A DNA stretch of 64,000 bases from JAJPKK01 sp963824905 (GTDB lineage: Bacteria; Pseudomonadota; Alphaproteobacteria; Rhizobiales; Xanthobacteraceae): assembly GCA_963824905.1 (NCBI GenBank), contig CAWGRH010000016.1:1-64000 (forward strand). Direction: 5' to 3'. Below, piece by piece: positions 53,507 through 61,891 of the stretch (position 1 is the stretch's first letter; the number at the start of each line of letters is the position of its first letter). The notes beneath the pieces were generated by a model. That model was not told the origin of the DNA. It was given only the letters and a program-made list of their open reading frames with translations, and did not search any database. Made by a program: the position numbers and the translations under genes.

Positions 53507-54526
53507 ACGTTCACGAGAAACCGCGGCGGTGGCCGTGCGCCATCGACATGCACGCCCATCTCATGATCCCGCAGATGTATCGGATCACCGGGCCGCACAG
53601 CATGTTCGTGAAGTCGAACACCGACCCCAACATGAGCGAGGCGGCGAAGCAGGTGGTGCGCGACCGCGACGCCTTCATCGAGTCGCGCATGTCGGATACG
53701 ACCGAGCGCCTCGCCCGCATGGACGCCATGGGCGTCGACATCCAGGTGCTCTCCTCGAGCCTCGTGCAGCAGTGCACCTACTGGGCGGAGCCGCAGGAGA
53801 GCCTGCGGATGGAGCGCATGCTCAACGAGCGCATGGCGGAGGTGGTCGCCGCCAATCCGCAGCGCTACATCGGGCTCGGCGGCGTGCCTCTGCATGCGCC
53901 CGATCTCGCGGTCGCGGAGCTCGTGCGCTGCATGACCGAGCTGCAAGCTCGCGGGCGTCGGCATCTCGACGACGGCGCGCGACATGGAGATCGGCGACCG
54001 CCGGCTGCGACCGTTCTGGGAAGCCGCCGAGGCGCATGGCGCGGTCGTCTACATCCACCCCGCCGGCAATCCCGATCGGCGGTTCGAGAAATGGTACCTG
54101 TGGAACAGCATCGGCCAGGCCTTCGAGGAGGCGATGGCGATCGCCTCGCTGTTCTACGAGGGCATTCTCGACGCTTATCCGAAGCTCAAGATCTGCGTCT
54201 CCCACGGGGGCGGCTACATGCCCTATTACATGGGACGGATCGCGCGGAATTATCTCGACAAGCCGGCGACGCGCGTCAACATGTCGAAGAGCCCGGCCGA
54301 ATATCTGCGCATGCTCTATTTCGACAGCTGCGTCTACGAGACCGAGGTGCTGGAAGCGCTCGTCAAGCGCGTCGGCGCGGACCGCGTGCTGCTCGGCTCG
54401 GACTATCCGGTCGGCGAGCCGAAGCCGATCGAGTTCATCGAGTCCTGCGCGCTCTCCGCGCAGGAGAAGGCGGACATCATCGGCGGCAACGCCGCGCGCC
54501 TGTTCGGCGTCAAGGTCGCGGCGTGA
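53503..54526 (+). pseudogene. Amidohydrolase (ACMSD/Amidohydro_2 type), frameshifted
   Basis: The TIM-barrel metal site starts with AIDMHAHLMIP (HxH) in the first frame, through LARMDAMGVDIQVLSSS to LVRCMTEL. A one-base insertion near 53945 shifts to LAGVGISTTARDMEIGDRRL, then VVYIHPAGNP, KICVSHGGGYMPYYMGR (metal His) and VLLGSDYPVGEP (catalytic Asp). Corrected length is about 340 residues. The family decarboxylates or hydrolyses cyclic and aromatic acids such as ACMS or gamma-resorcylate. It is coupled to livM by an ATGA overlap, so the transporter probably imports its substrate or a precursor. Confidence 0.8.
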
Positions 54527-54528
54527 AA

Positions 54529-54685
54529 CTCCCTCTCCCCGCGCGCGGGGAGAGGGTCGGGGTGAGGGGGCGGTTTCGCGAGTCTGAGCCTCTGAGGATT
54601 TTCCGCCGACGCTCAAACTCGCGACGCGGCCCCCTCACCCGGATCGCTGGCGCGATCCGACCTCTCCCCGCACGCGGGGAGAGGT
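54529..54685. repeat. Palindromic intergenic repeat, family A copy 4
   Basis: Same element as at 71-225, between the amidohydrolase gene and the Bug-type binding-protein gene. It begins three bases after the amidohydrolase stop. Confidence 0.85.
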
Positions 54686-54705
54686 TACAAGAAGGGAGGA
54701 CACCC

Positions 54706-55668
54706 ATGAGGCTCATCGGCGCACTGCTGGCGCTCGTCGCCGCATTGGCCCAACCGGCGTCGGCACAATCGTGGCCGACCAAGCCGGTGCGGATCATCGT
54801 CTCGCTCGCCGCCGGCGGAACGCCCGACATCATCTGCCGGCTGCTCGCGGACCGGCTCTCGATGGCGCTCGGCCAGCAGGTCGTGGTGGAGAACCGCCCC
54901 GGCGGCGGCAATATCGTCGGTGCACAGCTTGCCGCCCATGCGGCACCCGACGGCTACACGCTCTATTTCGCGACGGCGGCGGCGCTCGTCACCAATCCTT
55001 TCACATTCAAGGCGCTGCCCTACGATCCGCTCAAGGACTTCGTACCGGTCGCGATGATCGCCAAGAACCCGTTCCTCGTCCTCGCCAATCCGGGCGTGCC
55101 GGTGAAGGACCTCGCCGAGCTCGCGGCCTTCGACAAGGCGAACCCCGGCAAGCTTACCTTCGCGACCGACGGACCGCGCAACCTCTCCGGCATGCTGGCG
55201 GCCTGGCTCAACAAGCTCGGCGGCAGCAGCATCCTGCAGGTGCCCTATGCGACGATGCCGCAGGGCGTGCAGGACACGCTCGCCGGACGGGTGCAGCTCG
55301 TCGTGCTCGCCGTGCCTTCCGCCGCCCAGCACATCGCGAGCGGCACGCTGCGCCCACTCGCGACGAGCTCGGCCGAGCGGCTCGCGAACTATCCGCAGGT
55401 GCCGACGATCGCGGAGACTTTCGCCGGCGTCGAATACATCGGCTGGTTCATGCTGGTGGCGCCCGCCGGCACGCCGAACGACATCGTCACCCGGCTCAAT
55501 TCCGAGATGGACCGCATCCTCAAGAACCCGGAGGTGTCGGGCAAGCTCGCCGACCTCGGCTTCTTCACCACGGGCGCCGACACGCTGCCTACGCTCTCGG
55601 CCTACCTGCGCGCCCAGTTCGACCTGTGGCGCCGCCTCACCCACGACATCGGCCTGCAGCCGGAGTGA
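54706..55668 (+). CDS. Tripartite tricarboxylate transporter substrate-binding protein (TctC/Bug family)
   Basis: A 320-residue periplasmic protein: signal peptide MRLIGALLALVAALAQPASA, then the Bug fold starting WPTKPVRIIVSLAAGGTPDI and VVVENRPGGGNIVGAQLAAH, with the ligand-loop region FKALPYDPLKDFVPV and the C-terminal AGTPNDIVTRLN. Bug proteins bind carboxylates and often occur without their TctA/TctB partners, as here. ATG 54706 follows AAGGGAGGA. It is intact. The ligand is unknown; the setting suggests an aromatic or cyclic acid. Confidence 0.9.
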   Translation: MRLIGALLALVAALAQPASAQSWPTKPVRIIVSLAAGGTPDIICRLLADRLSMALGQQVVVENRPGGGNIVGAQLAAHAAPDGYTLYFATAAALVTNPFTFKALPYDPLKDFVPVAMIAKNPFLVLANPGVPVKDLAELAAFDKANPGKLTFATDGPRNLSGMLAAWLNKLGGSSILQVPYATMPQGVQDTLAGRVQLVVLAVPSAAQHIASGTLRPLATSSAERLANYPQVPTIAETFAGVEYIGWFMLVAPAGTPNDIVTRLNSEMDRILKNPEVSGKLADLGFFTTGADTLPTLSAYLRAQFDLWRRLTHDIGLQPE

Positions 55669-55708
55669 GGCGGTGAGGGGCAGAAGCTCCCTCCTCCGCC
55701 TATGAGCG

Positions 55709-55834
55709 CCCCCTCCCCCTGAAAGGGGGAGGGTTGGGGTGGGGGTCTTCTGACTCGTCACACAGCAATGCGCCGGAGCCTCATCTCACCGCCCGCGACC
55801 CCCTCCCCGACCCTCCCCCTTTCAGGGGGAGGGA
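55709..55834. repeat. Palindromic intergenic repeat, family F copy 2
   Basis: Same element as at 51455-51575, with arms CCCCTCCCCCTGAAAGGGGG and CTCCCCCTTTCAGGGGGAG. It fills the gap between the Bug-type and FMN-reductase genes; the remaining 150 bp hold no recognised feature. Confidence 0.85.
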
Positions 55835-55983
55835 GCCAAACGCTGCGGCTCCTTTCCGGGCGCCGATTTCGAGCTATAAGGGCGCGGACATTTGTCGACG
55901 CGCGCCGTTGCAGGAGCAACGCAAGGCAAAGTCAGGCGCGTCGGCGGCGCAAAACACAAGGCACAGGGGTACGAGGCTAGCTC

Positions 55984-56550
55984 ATGGCGGATCAGGTCAA
56001 CGTGGTCAGCATCTGCGGATCGCTGCGCAAGGGATCGTTCAACGCGGCGCTGGCGCGGCTCGCGCCGAAGCTCGCGCCGCCCGGCATGGCGATCACGGCG
56101 GCGCCGTCGCTCGACACCTTCCCGCTCTACAATCACGACGTCCAGGACGCGTCGGGCTTTCCCGCTGCCGCCAACGATCTCGCCGCCGCGATCCGCGCCG
56201 CCGACGGCGTGCTGATCTGCTCGCCCGAGTACAATTGGTCGGTCCCCGGCGTGCTCAAGAACGCGATCGACTGGGTGTCGCGCATGAAGGAACAGCCGTT
56301 CGCCATGAAGCCGGTGGCGATCCAGTCGGCGGCGACCGGCCTGCTCGGCGGCGCGCGCATGCAGTATCACCTGCGCCAGTCGCTGACCTCGATCGACGCC
56401 CTGCTGTTCGGCCGCCCCGAGGTCATCGTCACCTTCGCCGGCCAGAAGTTCGACGACAAGCTCGAGCTCAAGGACCAGCCGACCATCGACCTCATCAAGC
56501 AGCAGCTCGCGAGCTTCGAGAAGTTCATCCGCAAGGCGACGGGGAAATGA
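55984..56550 (+). CDS. NADPH-dependent FMN reductase (chromate/quinone reductase-like)
   Basis: A 188-residue flavodoxin-fold enzyme. The FMN phosphate loop is SICGSLRKGSFNAAL (about residues 9-23) and the flavin ring loop is LICSPEYNWSVPGVLKNAIDW. The family reduces FMN, quinones or metals with NADPH and can feed reduced flavin to monooxygenases. It lies downstream of the transport genes on the same strand, separated by a repeat. Confidence 0.86.
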   Translation: MADQVNVVSICGSLRKGSFNAALARLAPKLAPPGMAITAAPSLDTFPLYNHDVQDASGFPAAANDLAAAIRAADGVLICSPEYNWSVPGVLKNAIDWVSRMKEQPFAMKPVAIQSAATGLLGGARMQYHLRQSLTSIDALLFGRPEVIVTFAGQKFDDKLELKDQPTIDLIKQQLASFEKFIRKATGK

Positions 56551-56557
56551 AGTCTTC

Positions 56558-56645
56558 TCCCTCCCCGTCTTCGGGGAGGGCCGGGTGGGGTCTTTCTTTC
56601 GCGCAGGTAAGAACCCACCCTGCCCTCCCCGAAGACGGGGAGGGA
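56558..56645. repeat. Palindromic intergenic repeat, family E copy 2
   Basis: Arms CTCCCTCCCCGTCTTCGGGG and CCCCGAAGACGGGGAGGGA, a second copy of the element at 45976-46075. It lies between the convergent FMN-reductase and FAH-family genes and may act as a bidirectional terminator. Confidence 0.85.
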
Positions 56646-56651
56646 ACGTAT

Positions 56652-57524
56652 CTACTTCTCATCCTCGATCGGGTTGCGCAGCACCCCTACTCCTTCGATG
56701 TCGATCTCGCAGACGTCGCCGTTGCGCATCCAGGCCGGCGGTTTGCGGGCGTGGGCGACGCCCGACGGCGTGCCGGTGAGGAGGAGGTCGCCGGGCTCGA
56801 GCGTGATGCCTTGCGTCGCGTAGACGATGGTCTCGGCGACCGGAAACATCATGTTCGAGGTATTGTCGGACTGCATCACCTTGCCGTTGACGCGGCTTTC
56901 GATCTTGAGGCCCTTGCCGCCCGGCGGCAGCTCGTCGGCGGACACGAACCACGGACCGAGGCCACCGCTGCGGTCGAAGTTCTTGCCCATGTGCCACTGC
57001 GTGGTGTGGCGCTGGAATTCGCGGATCGAGCCCTCGTTGGCGCAGGTCCAGCCGGCGATGCAGGAGAGCGCGTTCTCGAGGCTCATGTGCTTCGCCCGCT
57101 TGCCGATGACGCAGACGAGCTCCGCCTCGTAGTCGAAGGTCTCGGAGACCTTGGGGCGGATCAGCGGCGCGAGATTGGGCGCGAACGAGTTGAGCCCGCG
57201 CGAGAACAGGGTCGGGAATTTCGGCAGATTGTCGGCGTAGCGGCCTTCCTTGACGTGCTCGAGATAATTGAGCCCGAGACAGATGATCTTGCCCGGCCGC
57301 GCCACCGGCAGCGCGTATTTGATGCCGGCGAGCGGACGCCGCGCCGTGGCGGGCGCGCCCTTGGCGAGGTTGGCAAGCGGACTGAGATCGCCATTGTTGC
57401 GCGCCAGCACGACGGCGAGATCGTTGGGGATGCTCGGGTCGACCGCCTGCAGGTCGACGACGTCCGTGCCCTCGATCACGCCGAGGCGCAGCCCGGCTTC
57501 CGTTTCGAATCCGACAATCTTCAT
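56652..57524 (-). CDS. Fumarylacetoacetate hydrolase-family protein
   Basis: A 290-residue FAH-fold enzyme. Segments: KIICLGLNYLEHVKEG (the catalytic-site His region), FDYEAELVCVIGKRAKHMS (metal Glu residues), IAGWTCANEGSIREFQ, LGPWFVSADELP, and the C-terminal LEPGDLLLTGTPSGVAHARKPP with the Thr-Gly-Thr-Pro motif. Members cleave C-C bonds of acylpyruvates, decarboxylate or hydrate such ring-cleavage products. Its presence near the cyclase, SDR and amidohydrolase genes fits catabolism of a cyclic or aromatic acid, although it reads from the opposite strand. Confidence 0.9.
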   Translation of the reverse strand: MKIVGFETEAGLRLGVIEGTDVVDLQAVDPSIPNDLAVVLARNNGDLSPLANLAKGAPATARRPLAGIKYALPVARPGKIICLGLNYLEHVKEGRYADNLPKFPTLFSRGLNSFAPNLAPLIRPKVSETFDYEAELVCVIGKRAKHMSLENALSCIAGWTCANEGSIREFQRHTTQWHMGKNFDRSGGLGPWFVSADELPPGGKGLKIESRVNGKVMQSDNTSNMMFPVAETIVYATQGITLEPGDLLLTGTPSGVAHARKPPAWMRNGDVCEIDIEGVGVLRNPIEDEK

Positions 57525-57627
57525 GGCGTTTTCCCGTTGATTTTGCCGCGCGAGCGCGGATCACGGGCGCCTTAGTCGACTATTTTGCCGGACCGGGCAA
57601 GAGGCGCGGATTGATCTCCAATTACGA

Positions 57628-57737
57628 CCTCATCCTGAGGAGCCGTCCGAAGGATGGCGTCTCGAAGGATAGCCACAAGCCGCAGCGTGTGGGCCGTCCT
57701 TCGAGACGCCGTGCTTCGCCGGCTCCTCAGGATGAGG
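57628..57737. repeat. Palindromic intergenic repeat, family C copy 2
   Basis: Outer arms CCTCATCCTGAGGAGC and GCTCCTCAGGATGAGG, inner arms GGATGGCGTCTCGAAGGAT and CCGTCCTTCGAGACGCC. It lies between the FAH-family gene and the ABC permease gene. Confidence 0.85.
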
Positions 57738-57775
57738 TCCGTAAAGAAATTCTGCACATCCTCGGAGAGGTCAGA

Positions 57776-58585
57776 TTACGCCGGCTGCGGCGTGCGGCGG
57801 ATCATGCCGCGCTGCGGGTTGTAGCCCATCACCGCGAGCGCGAAGAACACGATGGTCGAGCCGACCACCACCGCGGCGGACACCGCCTCGAACTCCCCAT
57901 AAAGTGCGAAACGGATGAGCTCCACCGCATGGGTGAAAGGATTGGCGAGCGCGATGTAATAGAGCCATTCCGAGCCGCCCTCGCGCAGCTTCCACAAGGG
58001 ATAGAGCGCCGAGGAGAAGAAGAACATCGGAAACATCACGAAGTTCATCGCACCGGCGAAATTCTCGAGCTGCTTGATGTGCACCGAGAGAAACAGCCAC
58101 AGCGAACCGAGCATCAACCCGGAGACGATCAGCGCCGGCAGCACGGTGAGCCAGGCCATCGGCTCGAAGGTGACGTCGAACAGGATGCAGATGGCGAGGA
58201 AGACGTAGCAGGTCAGCACCGAGAGCACCGTTCCCGCCATCAGCTTGCAAACCAGCAGCACCCAGCGTGGCAGCGGTGCGGTGAGGAGGAGCCGCATCAC
58301 CCCCATCTCGCGGTCATAGACCATGGAGAGCGAGGACTGCATGCCGTGGAACAGCAGGATGATGCCGAGCAGGCCCGGCACGATGTAGACCTGATAGGTG
58401 ATGTAGGTCTTGTAGGGCGGAATGATCGAGACGCCGAACACGTTGTAGAAACCCGCGGCGAAAACCGCGAGCCACATCAGCGGGCGCACCAGCGCGGAGA
58501 GCAGACGCCCGCGCTGCTGGGTGAACTTGATCATTTCGCGCGTCGTGACCGCGACGAACGCGCGGCCGGCATGGGCAAGCTGCAT
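57776..58585 (-). CDS. ABC-2 type permease of the PQQ-alcohol-dehydrogenase-associated transporter
   Basis: A 269-residue membrane protein with six spans, of the ABC-2 permease type (TREMIKFTQQRGRLLSALVRPLMWL at the start, GLLGIILLFHGMQSSLSMVYDREMGVMRLLLTAPL in the middle). Its neighbours are a binding-protein-like gene, a beta-propeller gene and an ATPase gene of the kinds that accompany PQQ-dependent alcohol dehydrogenases (families TIGR03861-TIGR03866). It begins two bases after the stop of the binding-protein gene. The transported substrate in this system is not known. Confidence 0.85.
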   Translation of the reverse strand: MQLAHAGRAFVAVTTREMIKFTQQRGRLLSALVRPLMWLAVFAAGFYNVFGVSIIPPYKTYITYQVYIVPGLLGIILLFHGMQSSLSMVYDREMGVMRLLLTAPLPRWVLLVCKLMAGTVLSVLTCYVFLAICILFDVTFEPMAWLTVLPALIVSGLMLGSLWLFLSVHIKQLENFAGAMNFVMFPMFFFSSALYPLWKLREGGSEWLYYIALANPFTHAVELIRFALYGEFEAVSAAVVVGSTIVFFALAVMGYNPQRGMIRRTPQPA

Positions 58586-58587
58586 GG

Positions 58588-59817
58588 CTACTTATTGAGG
58601 TGGCAGGAGGTTTCCGGCTCGTCGTCGCCGATGGTGTCGAGATCGTTGATGCGGTGGAGGAAGCCTTCCACGGGCGCGCTCGCCACCACCATGTAGGGTG
58701 CGGCGAGCAGCACGGCCTGGCGCAGCTGATGGTCCCATGGACGCACGCCGACGGGCAGACCCTTGTCGCCGTCGAAGCCGCTGTCGCCGAGAATGAAGTC
58801 GCGCTGCTTGGCGAAGTCGGTCGAGCGCGTGCGCAGCGCCGACTGCACGATCATCTTCACCGCGATCCAGGCCGCCCAGTCGGGGCCTTCCATGTGGCGG
58901 CCGCCGGACTTCTTGTCGAAGCGGGAGTTCACCTGCGGCGCGCCGTTGTGCTCCCAGGTCCAGTGCCAGGCGACCGGCTCGAGATCGATGCTGCCGACCA
59001 CCGGGCGCGCCCGCACCGTGTGATAGGGCACGGTGCGCACGAAATCGAAGGCGTCGTCGGCGACGAACACCACGTCGTAGTCGCGGCTGCCGGCGGTGAG
59101 CAGCGCCGGATTGTTCTGCTCGCGGTCGCGCGGATCGGTGCCGGGCTTGAACTTCTGGCGGGCGACGATGCGGCCGCCGAACTTCTGCACCGAGCGGGCG
59201 AAGGCGTCGGTGCGCTGGGTGTCGACCGGCAGCGGCCCCTCCAATACCAGCACGTCGCGCCACTTCTTGGACATGAGATATTGCACCAGCGCGTCCATGC
59301 TCATGGCGAGGCTCGGGATGGTGTGGACCATCTCGCGGGCACAGAGCTCGCGGCGCAGCGAGTTGTCCGGCGCCGACACGTTGAACAGCAGCGCCTCGCG
59401 GCCTTTCACGGCGGCGGCGAGCGGCTTGTAGGCTTCCGCCGGCGCATCGATCAGGAAGAACTTGATGCCGCGCTCGGTCATCGCCTTGGTGACGGCGCCG
59501 GCGACCTCTTCGGGCGACTTCACGGTTATGCGTTCGAGCACGAAATCGGTGTTGAGCACGCGCGCCAGCGCCTGCGCCTCGTCGATCCCGATCTGGGCGC
59601 CGGGGAAGGGATGGCCACGGGTCTTGAGCACGAGGCGCTCATAGGCGCGCACCGGCTCGTAGCGCGGGTCGCCATCGATGTCGACGAAGCCGATGGTGAC
59701 GCGCTGGCGCGGCGCTTGCGCTTGGGGCGGCTGGGCCGGCGATGCCGCCGGCGCAGGTGGCGATGCTGGCTGCGCCACGGCCGGGATGCTCGCGCCGGCG
59801 AGCGCCAGAGCGAGCAA
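58588..59817 (-). CDS. Substrate-binding-like protein of the PQQ-associated ABC system, probable N-terminal frameshift
   Basis: About 409 residues with a type I periplasmic-binding fold. Segments VTIGFVDIDGDPRYEPVRAYERL, FDFVRTVPYHTVRARPVVGS and WHWTWEHNGAPQVNSRFDK are characteristic of the TIGR03863 group. The only in-frame start is TTG 59817 (LLALALAGASIPAVAQ), giving a signal peptide without the usual basic N-region. An ATG at 59849, overlapping the propeller stop, reads MTRAGDFLLLR and would join to LLALALAG after a one-base change near 59820. So the intact start is probably 59849. Downstream frames are intact. Confidence 0.8.
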   Translation of the reverse strand: MLALALAGASIPAVAQPASPPAPAASPAQPPQAQAPRQRVTIGFVDIDGDPRYEPVRAYERLVLKTRGHPFPGAQIGIDEAQALARVLNTDFVLERITVKSPEEVAGAVTKAMTERGIKFFLIDAPAEAYKPLAAAVKGREALLFNVSAPDNSLRRELCAREMVHTIPSLAMSMDALVQYLMSKKWRDVLVLEGPLPVDTQRTDAFARSVQKFGGRIVARQKFKPGTDPRDREQNNPALLTAGSRDYDVVFVADDAFDFVRTVPYHTVRARPVVGSIDLEPVAWHWTWEHNGAPQVNSRFDKKSGGRHMEGPDWAAWIAVKMIVQSALRTRSTDFAKQRDFILGDSGFDGDKGLPVGVRPWDHQLRQAVLLAAPYMVVASAPVEGFLHRINDLDTIGDDEPETSCHLNK

Positions 59818-59841
59818 CGCAGGAGCAAGAAGTCGCCAGCT

Positions 59842-60837
59842 CTAGTCATCGATCACTACGCCCCAGGGAATGCGGCCGACCGGGATCGAGATCACCGCCT
59901 TGCGGGTGGCGAGGTCGATCACCGTCACGTCGTCGCCGAAGCCGTTCGCGACATACAGCGTCTTTTCGTCGCGCGACATGCCCAGGCCCCAGGCGCGCTT
60001 GCCCACCAGGATGTAGCCCTGGACCTTGCGGGTCGCGACGTCGACCACCGCGACATGCGCGGCGTGGCCGAGCGTCACATAGGCGGTCTTGCCGTCCTTG
60101 GTGATGCGCAGATCGACCGGCGTGACGTCCGTCTTGCGCATGCCGGGCGGCAGGAATTCGAGCTTGCCGTCGACGGTGAATTTCTCGCGATTGATTATGT
60201 AGACCTCGCCGGACAGCTCGGCAGAGACCCAGAGCTCTTTGCCGTCCGGTGTCGCGGCGAACCGGCGCGGGCGTGTTCCCACCACCACGTCCTGCACCAC
60301 GTTGCCGCTCTCGGCGTCGACCAGGTGGACGAGGTCGCCGACCTCGGACGTCACGTAGACGAAATGCCCGTCCTCGGCGACGAACACGCCTTCCGGCTCC
60401 GCCCCGGTCGGCACCTCGTGGATGATGATGTTCTGGTCCATGTCGATGACCGACAGGGACGAGCCTTCCTCGTTCGACACATAGATGCGGCGCCGCTTCT
60501 CGTCGATGCCGAAGGTCTCGGGGCTCGATCCGGTGGTGAGCTTGCCCACCACTTCGAGCTTGGCGACGTCGATGATGTCGATGACGTCGTCGTCGCCGCA
60601 GGCGACGTAGAGCTTGGTGTGGTCGGCGGAAAAATGCATGTCGCGCGGCCGCCGCGAGGTCCGCAGATCCTTCACGACCTTGTGGGTCTTGGGATCGATG
60701 ACGATGATGTTGTTGGTCTTCTCGTTGCTGACGAAAACGAGGCCGGTGTCCTTGGCGGATGCTGGGGACGGGCCGGCCATGAACGCGGCAACGAGGCCGA
60801 AGGCCAGGAGCAGACGGAGGGGCACGGTTCTCTTCAC
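59842..60837 (-). CDS. PQQ-dependent-catabolism-associated beta-propeller protein
   Basis: A 331-residue exported YVTN-type beta-propeller. Signal peptide about residues 1-28, then about seven blades built on units like GLVFVSNEKTNNIIVIDPKT, KLYVACGDDDVIDIIDV, RIYVSNEEGSSLSVIDM, FVYVTSEVGDLVHLVD, ELWVSAELSGEVYIIN, TAYVTLGHAAHVAVVDV and TLYVANGFGDDVTVIDL. This matches TIGR03866. It probably sits in the periplasm near the PQQ-alcohol dehydrogenase, which is not in this window. GTG 60837 starts the gene; it is divergent from the ATPase gene with about 110 bp between. Confidence 0.87.
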   Translation of the reverse strand: MKRTVPLRLLLAFGLVAAFMAGPSPASAKDTGLVFVSNEKTNNIIVIDPKTHKVVKDLRTSRRPRDMHFSADHTKLYVACGDDDVIDIIDVAKLEVVGKLTTGSSPETFGIDEKRRRIYVSNEEGSSLSVIDMDQNIIIHEVPTGAEPEGVFVAEDGHFVYVTSEVGDLVHLVDAESGNVVQDVVVGTRPRRFAATPDGKELWVSAELSGEVYIINREKFTVDGKLEFLPPGMRKTDVTPVDLRITKDGKTAYVTLGHAAHVAVVDVATRKVQGYILVGKRAWGLGMSRDEKTLYVANGFGDDVTVIDLATRKAVISIPVGRIPWGVVIDD

Positions 60838-60947
60838 TTGCGCTTGCGGAAATGGTGATCGCCAGCGTACGACTTATCGAAGTGCCGGGGCAAGGCGCCT
60901 GACGCCGTGCCGCGGCGATGTGCCCCGCGCGGGAGGAAACATTGCTG

Positions 60948-61712
60948 ATGGACGAACGCTCGCGCCGGGCCACCGCCACCCCTGCCCTGCTGCTCGATAA
61001 TGTCGTCAAGACCTACGGTTCGGTGCGCGCCGTCGGCGGCGTGAGCTTCTCCGCACAGCCCGGCGAGTTCATTGCGCTGCTCGGGCCCAACGGGGCCGGC
61101 AAATCGACGTTGTTCCAGCTGCTCTCCGGCCTGTTCGTCCCGGATTCCGGGCGCATCGAGGTCATGGGCCACGACATGACGCGCAAGCCCGTGCCGGCAC
61201 TCGCCCGCCTCGGCATCGTGTTCCAGCAGCCGACGCTGGACCTCGAATTGTCGGTCACCTCGAACCTGCTGTTCCATGCCGGCCTGCACGGGATTCCCCG
61301 TGACATCGCCAAGAGGCGGATCGAGAAGGAGCTGGGGCGGCTCGAGCTCGCCGATCGTGCCCATGACAAAACCGCAACGCTGAGCGGCGGAAATCGCCGC
61401 CGGGTCGAACTCGCGCGGGCGCTGCTGCACGAACCGCGCGTGCTGCTGATGGATGAAGCGACCGTCGGGCTCGATCCCGCGAGCCGCAGCGAGCTGTTGC
61501 GCTCGCTCCTCGCCCTGCGCAGCGAGCGCGGCGTCGCCGTGCTGTGGGCGACGCACCTGTGCGACGAGGTCGCCGACGCCGACCGGGTGATCGTGATGCA
61601 CCGCGGCAAAGTGCTGAGCGACACCCCGCCGGCCGAGCTTCTGGTGGCGACCGGCGCCGACAGTGTCGAGCAAGCCTTCCTCGCGATGACAGGCGCGCCG
61701 GAACGGGTGTGA
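60948..61712 (+). CDS. ABC transporter ATPase of the PQQ-associated system
   Basis: A 254-residue nucleotide-binding subunit. Walker A is LLGPNGAGKSTLF, the Q-loop is GIVFQQPTLDLELSV, the signature is LSGGNRRRVELARALL, Walker B is VLLMDEATVGLDPASR, and the switch His is WATHLCDEV. The sequence matches the TIGR03864 group that pairs with the permease and beta-propeller genes on the opposite strand. The divergent layout of ATPase versus permease is unusual for one transporter. ATG 60948 or TTG 60942 starts the gene; GGGAGG lies upstream. Confidence 0.88.
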   Translation: MDERSRRATATPALLLDNVVKTYGSVRAVGGVSFSAQPGEFIALLGPNGAGKSTLFQLLSGLFVPDSGRIEVMGHDMTRKPVPALARLGIVFQQPTLDLELSVTSNLLFHAGLHGIPRDIAKRRIEKELGRLELADRAHDKTATLSGGNRRRVELARALLHEPRVLLMDEATVGLDPASRSELLRSLLALRSERGVAVLWATHLCDEVADADRVIVMHRGKVLSDTPPAELLVATGADSVEQAFLAMTGAPERV

Positions 61713-61734
61713 AAGCTCCTCTCATCCACAAGGG

Positions 61735-61853
61735 TGTCATTGCCCGGCTTGACCGCGCAATCCAGTAACCCCTGTGCCATCGGCGTTGCTGAGACTTTGC
61801 CCCACCGAGAGTCCGGTGGTTACTGGATCGCCCGGTCAAGCCGGGCGATGACA
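61735..61853. repeat. Palindromic intergenic repeat, family G
   Basis: Arms TGTCATTGCCCGGCTTGACC and GGTCAAGCCGGGCGATGACA, with inner ATCCAGTAACC and GGTTACTGGAT. One copy is in the window, between the convergent ATPase gene and the ExbB-like module. Confidence 0.8.
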
Positions 61854-61891
61854 GTTATCGGGGTCCCGTGAGTGAAGGGGCCGTTGAGGCC

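Noticed and set aside
51526..55668. One continuous 1380-codon frame across livH, livM, amidohydrolase and Bug genes
   Set aside because: It is a chance read-through: only its parts over the amidohydrolase start and the Bug protein are real protein, the rest is Arg/Ala-rich shadow of livH and livM.
56558..56645. Simple Rho-independent terminator between convergent genes
   Set aside because: The hairpins belong to repeat family E, which also occurs elsewhere between co-directional genes, and there is no T-run; a terminator role is possible but not shown.
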